A stretch of 64,000 nucleotides of DNA from Sphingobium sufflavum. GTDB lineage: Bacteria > Pseudomonadota > Alphaproteobacteria > Sphingomonadales > Sphingomonadaceae. Each line of letters opens with the position of its first letter. The first letter of the stretch is position 1. The stretch lies in contig NZ_JAJSSH010000002.1 of NCBI RefSeq assembly GCF_021403115.1, positions 310,001-374,000 of the forward strand, read 5' to 3'. Below the pieces are notes generated by a model. The model saw nothing but the letters and a program-made list of their open reading frames with translations, was not told where the DNA came from and did no database searches. Below, in pieces: positions 19,436 to 28,869 of the stretch. The translations under genes and the position numbers were made by a program.

Positions 19436-19947
19436 CGCAACCGGCCGTCGCAGCGGGGCATCCCGGCCCTGTCGAAGGGCGGGCATCGCGGCTAGAGATT
19501 TTTCGAAGCCGGTGGGACCATCTGCTGGCCCAGAAAATGCGGTCAATCAAAGAATTTAGCCCGGCCGATGCCATCGGAGCGGACTTTGCTCCGGGCCGGA
19601 TCGGCCTGTCAGGCGGACAGGCCGGACGGGCGCCGGGCCTGTCGTCATGCACCCGGCGCGGGTTTTTCGCCCGGCGGTGCAGCCTGCGACAGGATGCGGT
19701 GTGCGGGGTCGTCACGATATGGTCCGTTTGCGCTCCCGTTCTCGCCCGGTCCTGTCATCGGGACAGGCCGGACATGTCGGCGTGTAGGGTGGCACAATTC
19801 GGGATGGTTCCATTCGGGATTGCGCCGTGCGGAATTGGTTTGTGCGGGAGGGCGGCATCTGGCCGGACGCCTTCCGCCGGGTGTCTTCCGGCAGGGCGCC
19901 GGGAAATTGAGCCGTTGAAATGATCCGTCGGAAATGAGGATGTCGCT
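19436..19947. other. Structured intergenic region between ftsZ and the SPOR-domain gene
   Basis: No convincing gene. The stretch holds several hairpins built on CCTGTC: a perfect 9-bp stem with 5-base loop at 19602-19624, a 6-bp stem at 19751-19767, and a 7-bp stem (19631-19637 with 19652-19658) followed by CGGGTTTTT. A degenerate 15-base tandem repeat sits at 19797-19856. It could be a long 5' leader or a noncoding RNA for the downstream gene, or an accumulation of short repeats. No promoter stands out. Confidence 0.5.
19797..19856 (+). repeat. Degenerate 15-base tandem repeat, four units
   Basis: Units begin at 19797, 19812, 19827 and 19842. Units 1 and 2 share ATTCGGGAT, units 3 and 4 share GTGCGG. 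Read in one plus-strand frame it gives a five-residue periodicity (FGMVP, FGIAP, CGIGL, CGRAA), but the surrounding frame has no start signal or family resemblance, so I do not call it coding. Confidence 0.6.
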
Positions 19948-22098
19948 GTGAAATTGACCTGGGGCGGTTCGGTATCGGGCCTTTCGGTGACGGCTTGTCT
20001 GGCGCTCTCCCTTCCCCTGTCGCTGGTATTGCCCCTGTCCACCGCGGTGGCGCAGACCGGTGCGATGGTGCAGGCGACACCCCCGGCCATGGCGGTGGAG
20101 CGGCTGAACCAGAACCTCACCCGCCTGTCGCGCCAGCCGACCGATACGGAGGCGTTGATCGGCGCGGGCATGGCCTCCTATGAACTGGGCGATGCGCAGG
20201 CGGCCAATGGCTTCTTCACGCGCGCCAACCTGGTCAATCCGCGCATCGGCCGGGTCAAGCTGGGGCTGGCGCTGGTGTCGGTCGCGCTCAAGCAGCCGCG
20301 CGATGCGGCGGCCTATTTCGACGAGGCGACCGCGCTGGGCGAGACGGCGGACGCCTATCTGCCGGAACGGGCGCTGATCTATGACCTGACCGGCCAGCAG
20401 GACAAGGCGCAGCGCGACTATGCGCTGGCGCTACGCGCGGACCCGGCGAACACCGACCTGATCCGGGGCTATGCGGTTTCGCTGGGCATTTCCGGCAAGG
20501 TCGATCTGGCCGAGGCGCAGTTGCGGCCCCTGCTGTACCGGAGCGACCGGGCGGCGTGGCGCGACCGCACGATGATTCTGGCGATGAACGGTCGCACGGC
20601 GGAGGCAAAACGCATCGCGCAGACCATCATGCCGCGCTCGTTGTCCGACGCGATGGAACCCTATCTGCTGCGCATGGGATCGCTGACCCCGGCGCAGAAG
20701 GCGGCGGCCACCCATTATGGCCAGTTCCCCGCCGATGGCCTGCGGCTGGCGACGGTGACATCGCCGCCGCCGACATCCGCCCCGGCGCGGGCCGATGCCA
20801 CGGCCCGGCGCACGTCCCGCGACCGGCGCAAGGCCGCCCCCGCGACCGTGACGCCTGCGGCACCGGCCGAGGATAGCAGCCTGTTGGCCGCCATGCCGCG
20901 CGGCGATGCTCCGCCTGCGATGGTGCAGCCGATCCCGTCGCCCGGCGGCAGCGTGGGAGCGATGGCCAGCGCGCGGCCCGGTGACGACGATCCCGATGGC
21001 TACAGCGCGGCGGAACAGCGGCGCGTGGCGACGCGCGGCGTGATGACGATGGGCGGGACCATGGCGATGGCGGCCCCGGCGCAGGGGCCGGTCCCGACTG
21101 CCATGCCATCCTCGACAGCGGCGCCGGTGCCGTCGGGCGTTCGGGTGGCGGCGGTTTCGCCTGCCGCGAGGGCGCGGACGCCCGTGACGGTGCAGCCTGT
21201 GCAGGGCGGTGCGTCAGTCGCGACGGTGCAGCCGGTCGCTCAGCCATCGGCGGCTGCCGCGTCGCGTGTGGCCTCCGCCCCGTCGGGTGCGGGACCGGCG
21301 CCCTTTGTGCAGCCAACGCAACCGGCGGCGTCCGGTGCCGCGCGTCCGGTGCAGGGGCCGATGATGGGTGAGGGGGGGCAGCCGTCCGCCGTTCCGACGC
21401 CTGCGCCTGTTCCCACTCCCGCTCCCGCTCCACGTACGGCGGCGGTCGCTTCGTCGCCTGTTGCCCAGCCTGCGCCAGTCTCGGCACCGGCTTCGGCTCC
21501 CGTTCCGGCCTTGGCTTCGGCCCCCGGTCCGGTCACCGCGGAAGGGCCGCAGCCGGGCTTCAGCGTCGCGCCGGTTTCGGGGCCTGCGCCCGCGACGCCG
21601 TTGCGGACGCTGGCGGCGATCATGGCGGATATTCAGGTGTCGGACGATGCCGAACGCGCCGCCGCCGCCCCTGCGGTGGACCTGAACGAGGTCGCCCGAA
21701 TCCAGGCGGCGAACAAGCGCAAGGCCGTCGCCGACAAGGCGAAGAAGGACGCCGCCGCCAAGGCGAAAGCGGAGGCCGACGCCAAGGCAAAGGCGGAGGC
21801 GGAGGAGAAGGCGCGGATCAAGGCCAATCCCGCGCGCATCTGGATACAGATCGCCACGGGGCGCGATCCCGCCGCGCTGGCGTTCGACATGCGCCGGTTG
21901 CGCAAGACCTATGCCGTGCTGGCCGACGAGAGCGCATCGACCGCCGAATGGGGTGCGACGCGCCGTCTGCTGGTCGGACCCTATGTCAGCGTGACCAAGG
22001 CGAAGGCGGTGCTGGGCGACCTCAAGAAGGCGGGCAGCGACGGTTTCGTCTGGCAGAGTGAGGCGGGTGAGGCGGTCACGCGATTGTCCGGCAAGTGA
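19948..22098 (+). CDS. Exported TPR and SPOR-domain protein
   Basis: The 716-residue product starts at GTG 19948 with a long hydrophobic signal peptide (cleavage probably near residue 36, after AVAQ). It continues with a TPR-like helical region (about 50-240), a 300-residue Ala/Pro/Val-rich spacer, an Ala/Lys/Glu-rich helix (about 590-635), and a C-terminal SPOR-like domain (about 640-716, RIWIQIATGRDP to the end). SPOR domains bind denuded septal glycan, so a periplasmic role at the division site is likely and fits its position after ftsZ. The spacer is highly biased and poorly conserved. It overlaps dgt by GTGA. Confidence 0.85.
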   Translation: MKLTWGGSVSGLSVTACLALSLPLSLVLPLSTAVAQTGAMVQATPPAMAVERLNQNLTRLSRQPTDTEALIGAGMASYELGDAQAANGFFTRANLVNPRIGRVKLGLALVSVALKQPRDAAAYFDEATALGETADAYLPERALIYDLTGQQDKAQRDYALALRADPANTDLIRGYAVSLGISGKVDLAEAQLRPLLYRSDRAAWRDRTMILAMNGRTAEAKRIAQTIMPRSLSDAMEPYLLRMGSLTPAQKAAATHYGQFPADGLRLATVTSPPPTSAPARADATARRTSRDRRKAAPATVTPAAPAEDSSLLAAMPRGDAPPAMVQPIPSPGGSVGAMASARPGDDDPDGYSAAEQRRVATRGVMTMGGTMAMAAPAQGPVPTAMPSSTAAPVPSGVRVAAVSPAARARTPVTVQPVQGGASVATVQPVAQPSAAAASRVASAPSGAGPAPFVQPTQPAASGAARPVQGPMMGEGGQPSAVPTPAPVPTPAPAPRTAAVASSPVAQPAPVSAPASAPVPALASAPGPVTAEGPQPGFSVAPVSGPAPATPLRTLAAIMADIQVSDDAERAAAAPAVDLNEVARIQAANKRKAVADKAKKDAAAKAKAEADAKAKAEAEEKARIKANPARIWIQIATGRDPAALAFDMRRLRKTYAVLADESASTAEWGATRRLLVGPYVSVTKAKAVLGDLKKAGSDGFVWQSEAGEAVTRLSGK

Positions 22099-23288
22099 CG
22101 GCGGTTACCGTGCCCGGCGGACCGGGGCGATGGATGGCACCCTATGCCAGCGATCCGGCGCAGAGCCGGGGGCGGGAACATGCCGAGCCGGGTGGGGCCG
22201 AACGGGGGCCACGCGACGCCTTTCAGCGCGACCGCGACCGCATCATCCACAGCATCAGTTTTCGCCGCCTGCGCCACAAGACGCAGGTGTTCGTCGCGCC
22301 CGACGGCGATCATTATCGCGTCCGCCTGACCCACAGCCTGGAGGTAGCGCAAATCGGCCGGACCATCGCGCGCGCGCTGGGCCTGAACGAGGATCTGACC
22401 GAGGCGCTGTGCCTGGCGCATGACATTGGCCATCCGCCATTCGGCCATGCGGGCGAGGATGCGCTGGAGGCGGTGCTGGCGGAGCAGGGCGGGTTCGACC
22501 ACAACGCCCATTGCCTGCGGACATTGATGCGGCTGGAGACGCCCTATCCGCTGTTCGACGGCCTGAACCTGAGCTGGGAGACGCTGGAGGGGCTGGCCAA
22601 GCATAATGGCCCCGTCCTGAATCCGGGCTGGGCGATGCGGGAAATCGACGCGGCTTATCCGCTGGACCTGCACACATGGCCATCGCTGGAGGCGCAGGTG
22701 GCGGCGGTGTCCGACGACATCGCCTATGACAATCATGACATCGACGATGGCCTGCGCGCCGGGCTGCTGAGCATCGAGCAGTTGCTGGAACTGCCGCTGG
22801 TCGCGCGCGGGTGGGACCGGGTGCGGGCGCGCTATCCGCAGGTGGCGGAGCATCGGCTGGTGCGCGAGCTGATCCGCGACCAGATCGGCGTGATGGTCAA
22901 TGACGTGATCGCCAGCACGCAGGCGGCCATTGCGGAGACGGGCGTCGGCGATGTGGCGGACGTGCGCGCCGCCGGGCGGATGATCGCGGGGTTCAGCCCG
23001 GCGATGGCGGAGGAGGAGCGGGGGCTGACCCGCTTCATGTATGCCAACCTCTATCACCACCCGGAGCAACTGGACGCCGCCGACCGGGCGGACCGGACGG
23101 TGCGGGGCCTGTATTCGGCTTATCGCGCCGATCCCGCGTTGATGACGCCGCGCTGGGCGGAGACGATTCCGGCGGAGGAACCGTCGCGCAGTCGCCACAT
23201 CGGGGACTATATCGCGGGCATGACCGACCGCTATGCCACCCGCGCCCATGCCGAAATCTGTGGAAAAGACGAGCCAGTCATATCCTGA
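22095..23288 (+). CDS. dgt: dGTPase-like deoxynucleotide triphosphohydrolase (HD domain)
   Basis: Hydrolyses dNTPs to the nucleoside and tripolyphosphate. The 397-residue product has the HD metal ligands in RVRLTHSLEV and LAHDIGHPPFGHAGE, with the later YDNHDIDD segment supplying the second aspartate. The sequence is of the shorter dGTPase-like protein type. GTG 22095 overlaps the SPOR gene stop. ATG 22134 (MAPYASDP) is an alternative start that matches relatives well. Substrate preference cannot be read from the sequence. Confidence 0.9.
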   Translation: MTAVTVPGGPGRWMAPYASDPAQSRGREHAEPGGAERGPRDAFQRDRDRIIHSISFRRLRHKTQVFVAPDGDHYRVRLTHSLEVAQIGRTIARALGLNEDLTEALCLAHDIGHPPFGHAGEDALEAVLAEQGGFDHNAHCLRTLMRLETPYPLFDGLNLSWETLEGLAKHNGPVLNPGWAMREIDAAYPLDLHTWPSLEAQVAAVSDDIAYDNHDIDDGLRAGLLSIEQLLELPLVARGWDRVRARYPQVAEHRLVRELIRDQIGVMVNDVIASTQAAIAETGVGDVADVRAAGRMIAGFSPAMAEEERGLTRFMYANLYHHPEQLDAADRADRTVRGLYSAYRADPALMTPRWAETIPAEEPSRSRHIGDYIAGMTDRYATRAHAEICGKDEPVIS

Positions 23289-23290
23289 TT

Positions 23291-23311
23291 CCCCTGATTT
23301 CCGGGGCTTTT
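23291..23311 (+). terminator. Weak terminator-like stem after dgt
   Basis: CCCC at 23291-23294 can pair with GGGG at 23303-23306, followed by CTTTT. The stem is only four base pairs, so termination would be inefficient. Confidence 0.3.
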
Positions 23312-23436
23312 GGTCTTTGGGGTGACGGCGGGACGCGCGCGGCCGCGTATGCGCGATTGACTCGAATCGGGCGGGCGGTCATGTCTGGGCCGTCGCTGGT
23401 GCGTTGCACAATTTCGATTGGGCAGCGTGGCAGGGT

Positions 23437-23650
23437 CACTGCGGGAGAGCGTCGTCCGGCCGAAAGGCGCGGAGGCCGCCGAAGGAGCAACCACCCCGGA
23501 ATCTCTCAGGTCCAAAGGACCGCAGTGGCATAGACACTCTGGAAAGCGGACAAGGGGTCACACCCGCGTCCCACCGAAGGGGTAAGCCGGTTTGCGATCC
23601 ATGCGATGGCGGGCCGGTCAAAGCTCTCAGGTTCCGTGACAGAGGGGGTC
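23437..23650 (+). promoter_or_regulatory. Tandem glycine riboswitch
   Basis: Two glycine aptamers in series upstream of gcvT. Aptamer 1 (23437-23527) is closed by an 8-bp P1 (CACTGCGG with CCGCAGTG) and contains GGGAGAGC, GCCGAAGGAGCAA and ATCTCTCAGGTCCAAAGGAC. Aptamer 2 (about 23531-23650) contains ACTCTGGAAAGC, CACCGAAGGGGTAA and GCTCTCAGGTTCCGTGACAG. These are the conserved core elements of the class. The linker is short, as in cooperative tandem switches. Glycine binding is expected to turn on the downstream cleavage operon. Confidence 0.97.
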
Positions 23651-23668
23651 GGAACGGTGTCGCAATCC

Positions 23669-23695
23669 ACGCGGCCAGCCGGACCGCGTCCTTTT
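23669..23695 (+). terminator. Riboswitch expression-platform terminator before gcvT
   Basis: ACGCGGCC (23669-23676) pairs with GGACCGCGT (23681-23689, one bulged A) over an AGCC loop and is followed by CCTTTTT. It lies between aptamer 2 and the gcvT ATG at 23709, so control by premature termination is likely. Confidence 0.75.
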
Positions 23696-23708
23696 TACGG
23701 GAATTGCT

Positions 23709-24869
23709 ATGAGCGACGATGCATCCATTGGACTTGATGTGCAGCCTACCGAGGCTTTGCCGCTGGACGCCTGGCACCGGGCGCGTGGCGGGCGGATGGT
23801 GGAGTTCGCCGGTTACTGGCTGCCCATCCAGTATGACGGCATCATCGCCGAGCATCTGTGGACGCGCGAGAGTGCGGGCCTGTTCGATGTCAGCCATATG
23901 GGCCAGTTGCAGGTCAGTGGACCGAACGCGGCGGCGGAGCTGGAGAAGATCCTGCCCGGCGACGTCATCGGCCTGAAGGCGGGCAAGGTCCGTTACTCGC
24001 TGCTGCTGGACGAGAATGGCGGTATTTTGGATGATCTGATGGTCACCAATGCGGGCGACCACCTGTTCCTGATCGTCAATGGCGCGTGCAAATGGGACGA
24101 TATCGCCCATTTGCGGGAATTTCTGCCGGACGAGATCCACCTCCATTACCAGGACGAGCATGCGTTGCTGGCCCTGCAGGGACCGAAGGCGGTCGATGCG
24201 CTGGCGCGGCTGGGCCTCGTCCCCGCCGCCGAGGGCGCGCCGGCTGTCGAGGGGCTGCGCTTCATGGAAGCCGCGCCCTATCTGTGGGGCGAGCGGCCGC
24301 TGGGGATCAGCCGGTCGGGCTATACCGGCGAGGACGGGTTCGAGATTTCGGTCCATGCTGACGATGCCGAGGCGTTGGCCGACGCACTGACCGCGCAGCC
24401 GGAGGTGAAGCCCATCGGGCTGGGCGCGCGCGATTCGCTGCGGCTGGAGGCGGGCCTGCCGCTCTATGGGCATGACCTGCATCCGGGCGTGAGCGTGATT
24501 GCCGCCGGGCTGGGCTTTGCCGTGTCGAAGCGCCGCCGGACGGAGGGCGGTTTTCTGGGCGATGCGCGCGTCATGGCGGAATTGCTGGGTGCGCCCGCGC
24601 AGGTGCGCGTCGGCCTGACGCTGGACGGGCGGCTGCCCGCGCGCGAGGGTGCGGCCATCCATGCGGGCGAGACGCAGGTCGGCACCGTAACCTCCGGTGG
24701 TTTCGCGCCGAGCATCGGTGCGCCGATCGCGATGGGCTGGGTCGATGCCGCCCACGCCGCGACCGGCACCCCCCTCACCATCGAAGTGCGAGGCAAGCAT
24801 CTGACCGCGAAGGTCGCGGCCATGCCCTTCGTCCCCCACCGCTACGTCCGCAGAGGAGCCACGACATGA
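23709..24869 (+). CDS. gcvT: Glycine cleavage system T protein (aminomethyltransferase)
   Basis: Transfers the methylene group from aminomethyl-lipoyl GcvH to tetrahydrofolate and releases ammonia. The 386-residue product has the family segments [45 protein letters not shown] and [20 protein letters not shown]. First gene of the gcv operon, directly under the glycine riboswitch and terminator. It overlaps gcvH (ATGA). Confidence 0.97.
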   Translation: MSDDASIGLDVQPTEALPLDAWHRARGGRMVEFAGYWLPIQYDGIIAEHLWTRESAGLFDVSHMGQLQVSGPNAAAELEKILPGDVIGLKAGKVRYSLLLDENGGILDDLMVTNAGDHLFLIVNGACKWDDIAHLREFLPDEIHLHYQDEHALLALQGPKAVDALARLGLVPAAEGAPAVEGLRFMEAAPYLWGERPLGISRSGYTGEDGFEISVHADDAEALADALTAQPEVKPIGLGARDSLRLEAGLPLYGHDLHPGVSVIAAGLGFAVSKRRRTEGGFLGDARVMAELLGAPAQVRVGLTLDGRLPAREGAAIHAGETQVGTVTSGGFAPSIGAPIAMGWVDAAHAATGTPLTIEVRGKHLTAKVAAMPFVPHRYVRRGATT

Positions 24870-25237
24870 GCCGCTATTTCACCGACGAACATGAATGGAT
24901 CGACGTGTCCGGCGACATCGCCACCGTGGGCATCACCGATTATGCGCAGGAGCAATTGGGCGACATCGTGTTCGTGGAACTGCCCGCAGAGGGCAAGGTC
25001 TTCGCCAAGGGCGACGATGCCGCCGTGGTCGAATCCGTCAAGGCGGCGTCCGACGTCTATGCCCCCATCTCCGGCGAGGTGGTGGAAGCCAATGGTGCGC
25101 TGGAGGATGAACCGGCGCTGGTCAATTCGGATGCGGAGGAGGACGGCTGGTTCTTCAAGCTGCGCCTGACCGACACGTCTGAACTGGACGAACTGATGGA
25201 CGAGGCCGCGTACAAGGAATTTGTCGCGAATCTTTGA
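24866..25237 (+). CDS. gcvH: Glycine cleavage system H protein (lipoyl carrier)
   Basis: Carries the lipoyl arm shuttling the aminomethyl group between P, T and L proteins. The 123-residue product contains the lipoylation motif VESVKAASD with the modified lysine at K59, in the usual beta-hammerhead fold ([19 protein letters not shown] upstream). Length is normal for the family. Confidence 0.98.
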   Translation: MSRYFTDEHEWIDVSGDIATVGITDYAQEQLGDIVFVELPAEGKVFAKGDDAAVVESVKAASDVYAPISGEVVEANGALEDEPALVNSDAEEDGWFFKLRLTDTSELDELMDEAAYKEFVANL

Positions 25238-25276
25238 GGCCGATGCCTCCCCTGCCTGCATGAGAAGGCCCGATTG

Positions 25277-26635
25277 ATGCGTTACCTGCCCCTGTCCGAT
25301 GCCGACCGCGCCGCCATGCTGGACGTCATCGGGGCGTCCTCCGTGGAGGCCCTGTTTGCAGACGTGCCCGCCGCCGCCCTGCTTGACGGGCCGGTGCCGG
25401 GCCTGCCCGCCCATGCCAGCGAAATGGCGGTGCAGCGGCATATGGCGGCGCTGGCCGGGCAGAATATGGCGGCGGGCAGCGTGCCCTTCTTCCTCGGTGC
25501 GGGGGCGTACAAGCATCATGTGCCCGCCAGCGTGGATCATCTGATCCAGCGCGGCGAGTTCCTGACCGCCTACACCCCCTATCAGCCGGAGATCGCGCAG
25601 GGCACGTTGCAGGTGCTGTTCGAGTTCCAGACGCAGGTGGCGCGCCTCTATGGCATGGATGTAGCCAACGCCTCCATGTACGACGGGTCGACCGCCTGCT
25701 GGGAAGCGATCGTGATGGCGCGGCGGGTGACGAAGCGGGGCAAGGGCCTGTTGTCGTCGGGCCTGCATCCCCATTATGTCTCCGTCGCGGGCACGATGGC
25801 GAAGTTTACCGGGGACGTGCTGGTGCATGGCGCGCCCGCCCTGACGGCGGAGACGGATGCGGAGGCGCTGATCGCGGCGATCGACCGGGATACGAGCTGT
25901 GTCGTGGTGCAATATCCCGATATTCTCGGCCGGATCACTGACCTGACCCCGATTGCGGAGGCGGCCCATGCGGCGGGGGCGCTGCTGATCGCGGTGGTGA
26001 CGGAGCCTCTGGCGCTGGGCGCGATCCGGTCGCCCGGCGAGATGGGCGCGGACATTGTGGTGGGCGAGGGCCAGAGCATCGGCGTCGGCCTGCAATTCGG
26101 CGGACCTTATCTGGGCCTGTTCGCCTGCAAGGAGAAGCTGGTGCGACAGATGCCGGGCCGGTTGTGCGGGCAGACGGTGGATGCGGAGGGCAAGCGCGGT
26201 TTCGTGCTGACCCTGTCCACGCGCGAGCAGCATATCCGGCGCGAGAAGGCGACGTCCAACATCTGCACCAACAGCGGCCTGTGCGCGCTGGCGTTCAGCA
26301 TCCATATGACGCTGCTGGGCGAGCGGGGCCTGCGCGATCTGGCGGCGCTGAACCATGCCAAGGCGGTGAAGGCGGCGGAGCGGCTGGCGCAGGTGCCGGG
26401 TGTGTCGCTGTTGAACGATGGGTTCTTCAACGAGTTTACCTTGGTGCTGCCCAAGGATGCGCGGGAGGCGGCGCGGGCGCTGGCCGACCGCCATATATTG
26501 GGCGGGGTGTCGCTGGGGCGGCTGTATCCGGGGGAGACGGGCCTTGCCAACGGACTGGTGGTCGCAGTGACGGAGACGGTGACGGACGAGGATGTCGAGG
26601 CACTGGCGAACGGATTGACGGAGGTGCTGGCATGA
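25277..26635 (+). CDS. gcvPA: Glycine dehydrogenase (decarboxylating) subunit 1
   Basis: N-terminal half of the split P protein, which decarboxylates glycine with PLP. The 452-residue product has [14 protein letters not shown] at the start, [39 protein letters not shown] and the [14 protein letters not shown] segment. An adjacent TTG at 25274 is in frame, but ATG 25277 with GAGAAGG upstream is preferred. The subunit lacks the PLP lysine, which lies in GcvPB. The two overlap by ATGA. Confidence 0.97.
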   Translation: MRYLPLSDADRAAMLDVIGASSVEALFADVPAAALLDGPVPGLPAHASEMAVQRHMAALAGQNMAAGSVPFFLGAGAYKHHVPASVDHLIQRGEFLTAYTPYQPEIAQGTLQVLFEFQTQVARLYGMDVANASMYDGSTACWEAIVMARRVTKRGKGLLSSGLHPHYVSVAGTMAKFTGDVLVHGAPALTAETDAEALIAAIDRDTSCVVVQYPDILGRITDLTPIAEAAHAAGALLIAVVTEPLALGAIRSPGEMGADIVVGEGQSIGVGLQFGGPYLGLFACKEKLVRQMPGRLCGQTVDAEGKRGFVLTLSTREQHIRREKATSNICTNSGLCALAFSIHMTLLGERGLRDLAALNHAKAVKAAERLAQVPGVSLLNDGFFNEFTLVLPKDAREAARALADRHILGGVSLGRLYPGETGLANGLVVAVTETVTDEDVEALANGLTEVLA

Positions 26636-28206
26636 GCATGCTGAAGGAAGGCCGCCCCACGGCCCCGGTCGCTGTCGAACAGGGCGACGCCATTCCCGCG
26701 ACTTTCACCGGCAATCGCGGCCTGATGCTGGAAGAGGCGCTGATCTTTGAACTGGGCGATGACCGGACCACGGGCGTCGATCTGGAGCCGGCGCCGGCGG
26801 CCCCGTCGCGGCTGGGTGGGCTGGATCGTAGCGCGCCCATTGGGCTGGCGGGCCTGTCGGAGCCGGAGACGGTGCGCCATTACACCCGCCTGTCGCGTCA
26901 GAATTACGGCATCGACCTGGGCGTCTTCCCGCTCGGCTCCTGCACGATGAAGCATAATCCGCGCCTGAACGAGAGCGTGGCGCGGTTGCCCGGTTTCGCG
27001 GATGTGCACCCGTTGCAGCCTGTCTCCACCGTGCAGGGCGCGCTGGGCGTGATGGAGCAATTGTCCGACTGGCTGTTGAAGTTGACCAATATGGCGGCGG
27101 TCGCGCTCAGCCCCAAGGCGGGTGCGCATGGCGAACTGTGCGGGCTGCTGGCGATCCGGGCCGCGCTGGAGGCGCAGGGCGATGCGCGGTCGGTGATCCT
27201 GGTCCCCGAAAGCGCGCACGGCACCAATCCGGCGACGGCGGCTTTCTGCGGATACCGGGTCGAGGATATTCCCGCGACGGAGGATGGCCGGGTGAACGTC
27301 GCGGCGCTGACCGCACGGCTCGGCCCCGATGTGGCGGCGGTGATGATTACCAACCCCAACACTTGCGGCCTGTTCGAGCGGGACATGAAGGTGATCGCCG
27401 ATGCGGTGCATGGCGTGGGCGCGTTCGTCTATTGCGACGGGGCCAATTTCAACGCCATCGTGGGCCGGGTGCGGCCGGGCGATCTGGGCGTCGATGCGAT
27501 GCACATCAATCTGCACAAGACATTCTCCACCCCCCATGGCGGCGGCGGTCCCGGTTCGGGTCCGGTCGTGCTCTCGGCGGCGCTGGCCCCCTATGCGCCG
27601 CTGCCCTTCGTGGAGCGGGGCGAGGATGGCTCACTGCACCTGATCGAGGAGGAAACGGCGGGCGAGCATCATGCGGGCAGCTTTGGCCGGATGACCGCCT
27701 TCCACGGGCAGATGGGCATGTACACCCGCGCGCTGACCTATATGCTCAGCCATGGCAATGACGGGTTGCGGCAGGTCAGCGGCGATGCCGTGCTGAACGC
27801 CAATTATGTGCTGCGCAGTCTGGAGGGCGTGCTGGACGCACCATTCGGGGCGGCAGGGCCGTGCATGCATGAGGCGTTGTTCAGCGACAAAGGACTGGCC
27901 GAGGGCTTCTCCACCATCGACGTGGCCAAGGGCCTTATCGACGAGGGCTTCCACCCGATGACCATGTATTTCCCGCTGGTCGTCCATGGCGCGATGCTGG
28001 TCGAGCCGACCGAGACGGAGAGCAAGGCGGGGCTGGACCAGTTTATCGGCGCGCTCCGTTCCGTCGCGACGCGGGCCAAGAATGGCGATCCGTCGCTGAA
28101 GGGCGCGCCGCATTTCGCGCCACGCCGACGGCTGGACGAGACGCAGGCGGCGCGGAAGCCCGTGCTGAGCTGGACCCCGCCGGCTCCGGCGGAAGCGGCG
28201 GAATAA
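26632..28206 (+). CDS. gcvPB: Glycine dehydrogenase (decarboxylating) subunit 2
   Basis: Catalytic half of the split P protein. The 524-residue product has the PLP lysine K296 in [20 protein letters not shown], preceded by the cofactor-contacting YCDGANFNA and followed by [14 protein letters not shown] 26632 overlaps the gcvPA stop. The L protein (dihydrolipoyl dehydrogenase) is not in the window. Confidence 0.97.
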   Translation: MSMLKEGRPTAPVAVEQGDAIPATFTGNRGLMLEEALIFELGDDRTTGVDLEPAPAAPSRLGGLDRSAPIGLAGLSEPETVRHYTRLSRQNYGIDLGVFPLGSCTMKHNPRLNESVARLPGFADVHPLQPVSTVQGALGVMEQLSDWLLKLTNMAAVALSPKAGAHGELCGLLAIRAALEAQGDARSVILVPESAHGTNPATAAFCGYRVEDIPATEDGRVNVAALTARLGPDVAAVMITNPNTCGLFERDMKVIADAVHGVGAFVYCDGANFNAIVGRVRPGDLGVDAMHINLHKTFSTPHGGGGPGSGPVVLSAALAPYAPLPFVERGEDGSLHLIEEETAGEHHAGSFGRMTAFHGQMGMYTRALTYMLSHGNDGLRQVSGDAVLNANYVLRSLEGVLDAPFGAAGPCMHEALFSDKGLAEGFSTIDVAKGLIDEGFHPMTMYFPLVVHGAMLVEPTETESKAGLDQFIGALRSVATRAKNGDPSLKGAPHFAPRRRLDETQAARKPVLSWTPPAPAEAAE

Positions 28207-28210
28207 GGCC

Positions 28211-28810
28211 GTGACCGCCCGCCGCCATGCCCCCGCGACCGCGCGCAACCGGGAAGGCATAGCAGCGGTGCTGCGCGACGAACTGCCCACCGCCGGTCTG
28301 GTGCTGGAGGTGGCGAGCGGTACGGGCGAACATGCCGCCTATCTGGCGGGCCTGTTCCCCGCGCTGGAATGGCAGCCGAGCGATCCCGATGCGATGGCGC
28401 GTGAGTCCATATCGGCATGGCGGGAGGAGGGGGCGCTGCCCAATCTGCGCGCGCCGGTCGCTCTGGACGCGGCGGCGGAGCACTGGCCGCTGGACCATGC
28501 GGAGGCGATATTGTGCGTCAACATGGTGCATATCAGCCCATGGGAGGCGACGCTGGGATTGCTCGACGGGGCGGGGCGCATCCTGCCGCCGGGCGGGCCG
28601 CTGGTCCTTTACGGCCCGTATTTTCGCGACGCGGTGGAGACGGCGCCCAGCAATATCGCCTTCGACATCGACCTGCGCAATCGCAATCCGGCGTGGGGCC
28701 TGCGCCATCTGGAGGCGGTGGATCGGGCGGCGCGGGCGCGCGGGCTGGAGCCGATGCGGCTGGTGGACATGCCCGCGAACAATATCATTCGGGCGTATCG
28801 GCGGGTGTAA
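28211..28810 (+). CDS. DUF938-family SAM-dependent methyltransferase
   Basis: The 199-residue product has a class I methyltransferase fold: motif I is LVLEVASGTGEHAAYLA and motif II/III is QPSDPDAMA. It matches the DUF938 family in the N-terminal APATARNREGI and the LYGPYFRDA segment. The substrate is unknown. It starts with GTG four bases after gcvPB and is probably read through from the gcv operon, which could tie SAM-linked one-carbon use to glycine cleavage, although co-location may be incidental. Confidence 0.88.
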   Translation: MTARRHAPATARNREGIAAVLRDELPTAGLVLEVASGTGEHAAYLAGLFPALEWQPSDPDAMARESISAWREEGALPNLRAPVALDAAAEHWPLDHAEAILCVNMVHISPWEATLGLLDGAGRILPPGGPLVLYGPYFRDAVETAPSNIAFDIDLRNRNPAWGLRHLEAVDRAARARGLEPMRLVDMPANNIIRAYRRV

Positions 28811-28869
28811 CGCCGGTTGTGATGGCGGGATCGGCGTCGGCGTGACGCTGCCCCGTCATTCCAGGCCCG

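Noticed and set aside
19420-19923. A 167-codon plus-strand frame after ftsZ with a five-residue periodicity
   Set aside because: It begins inside the ftsZ terminator hairpin, has no ribosome site, and only the short 15-base repeat gives protein-like regularity.
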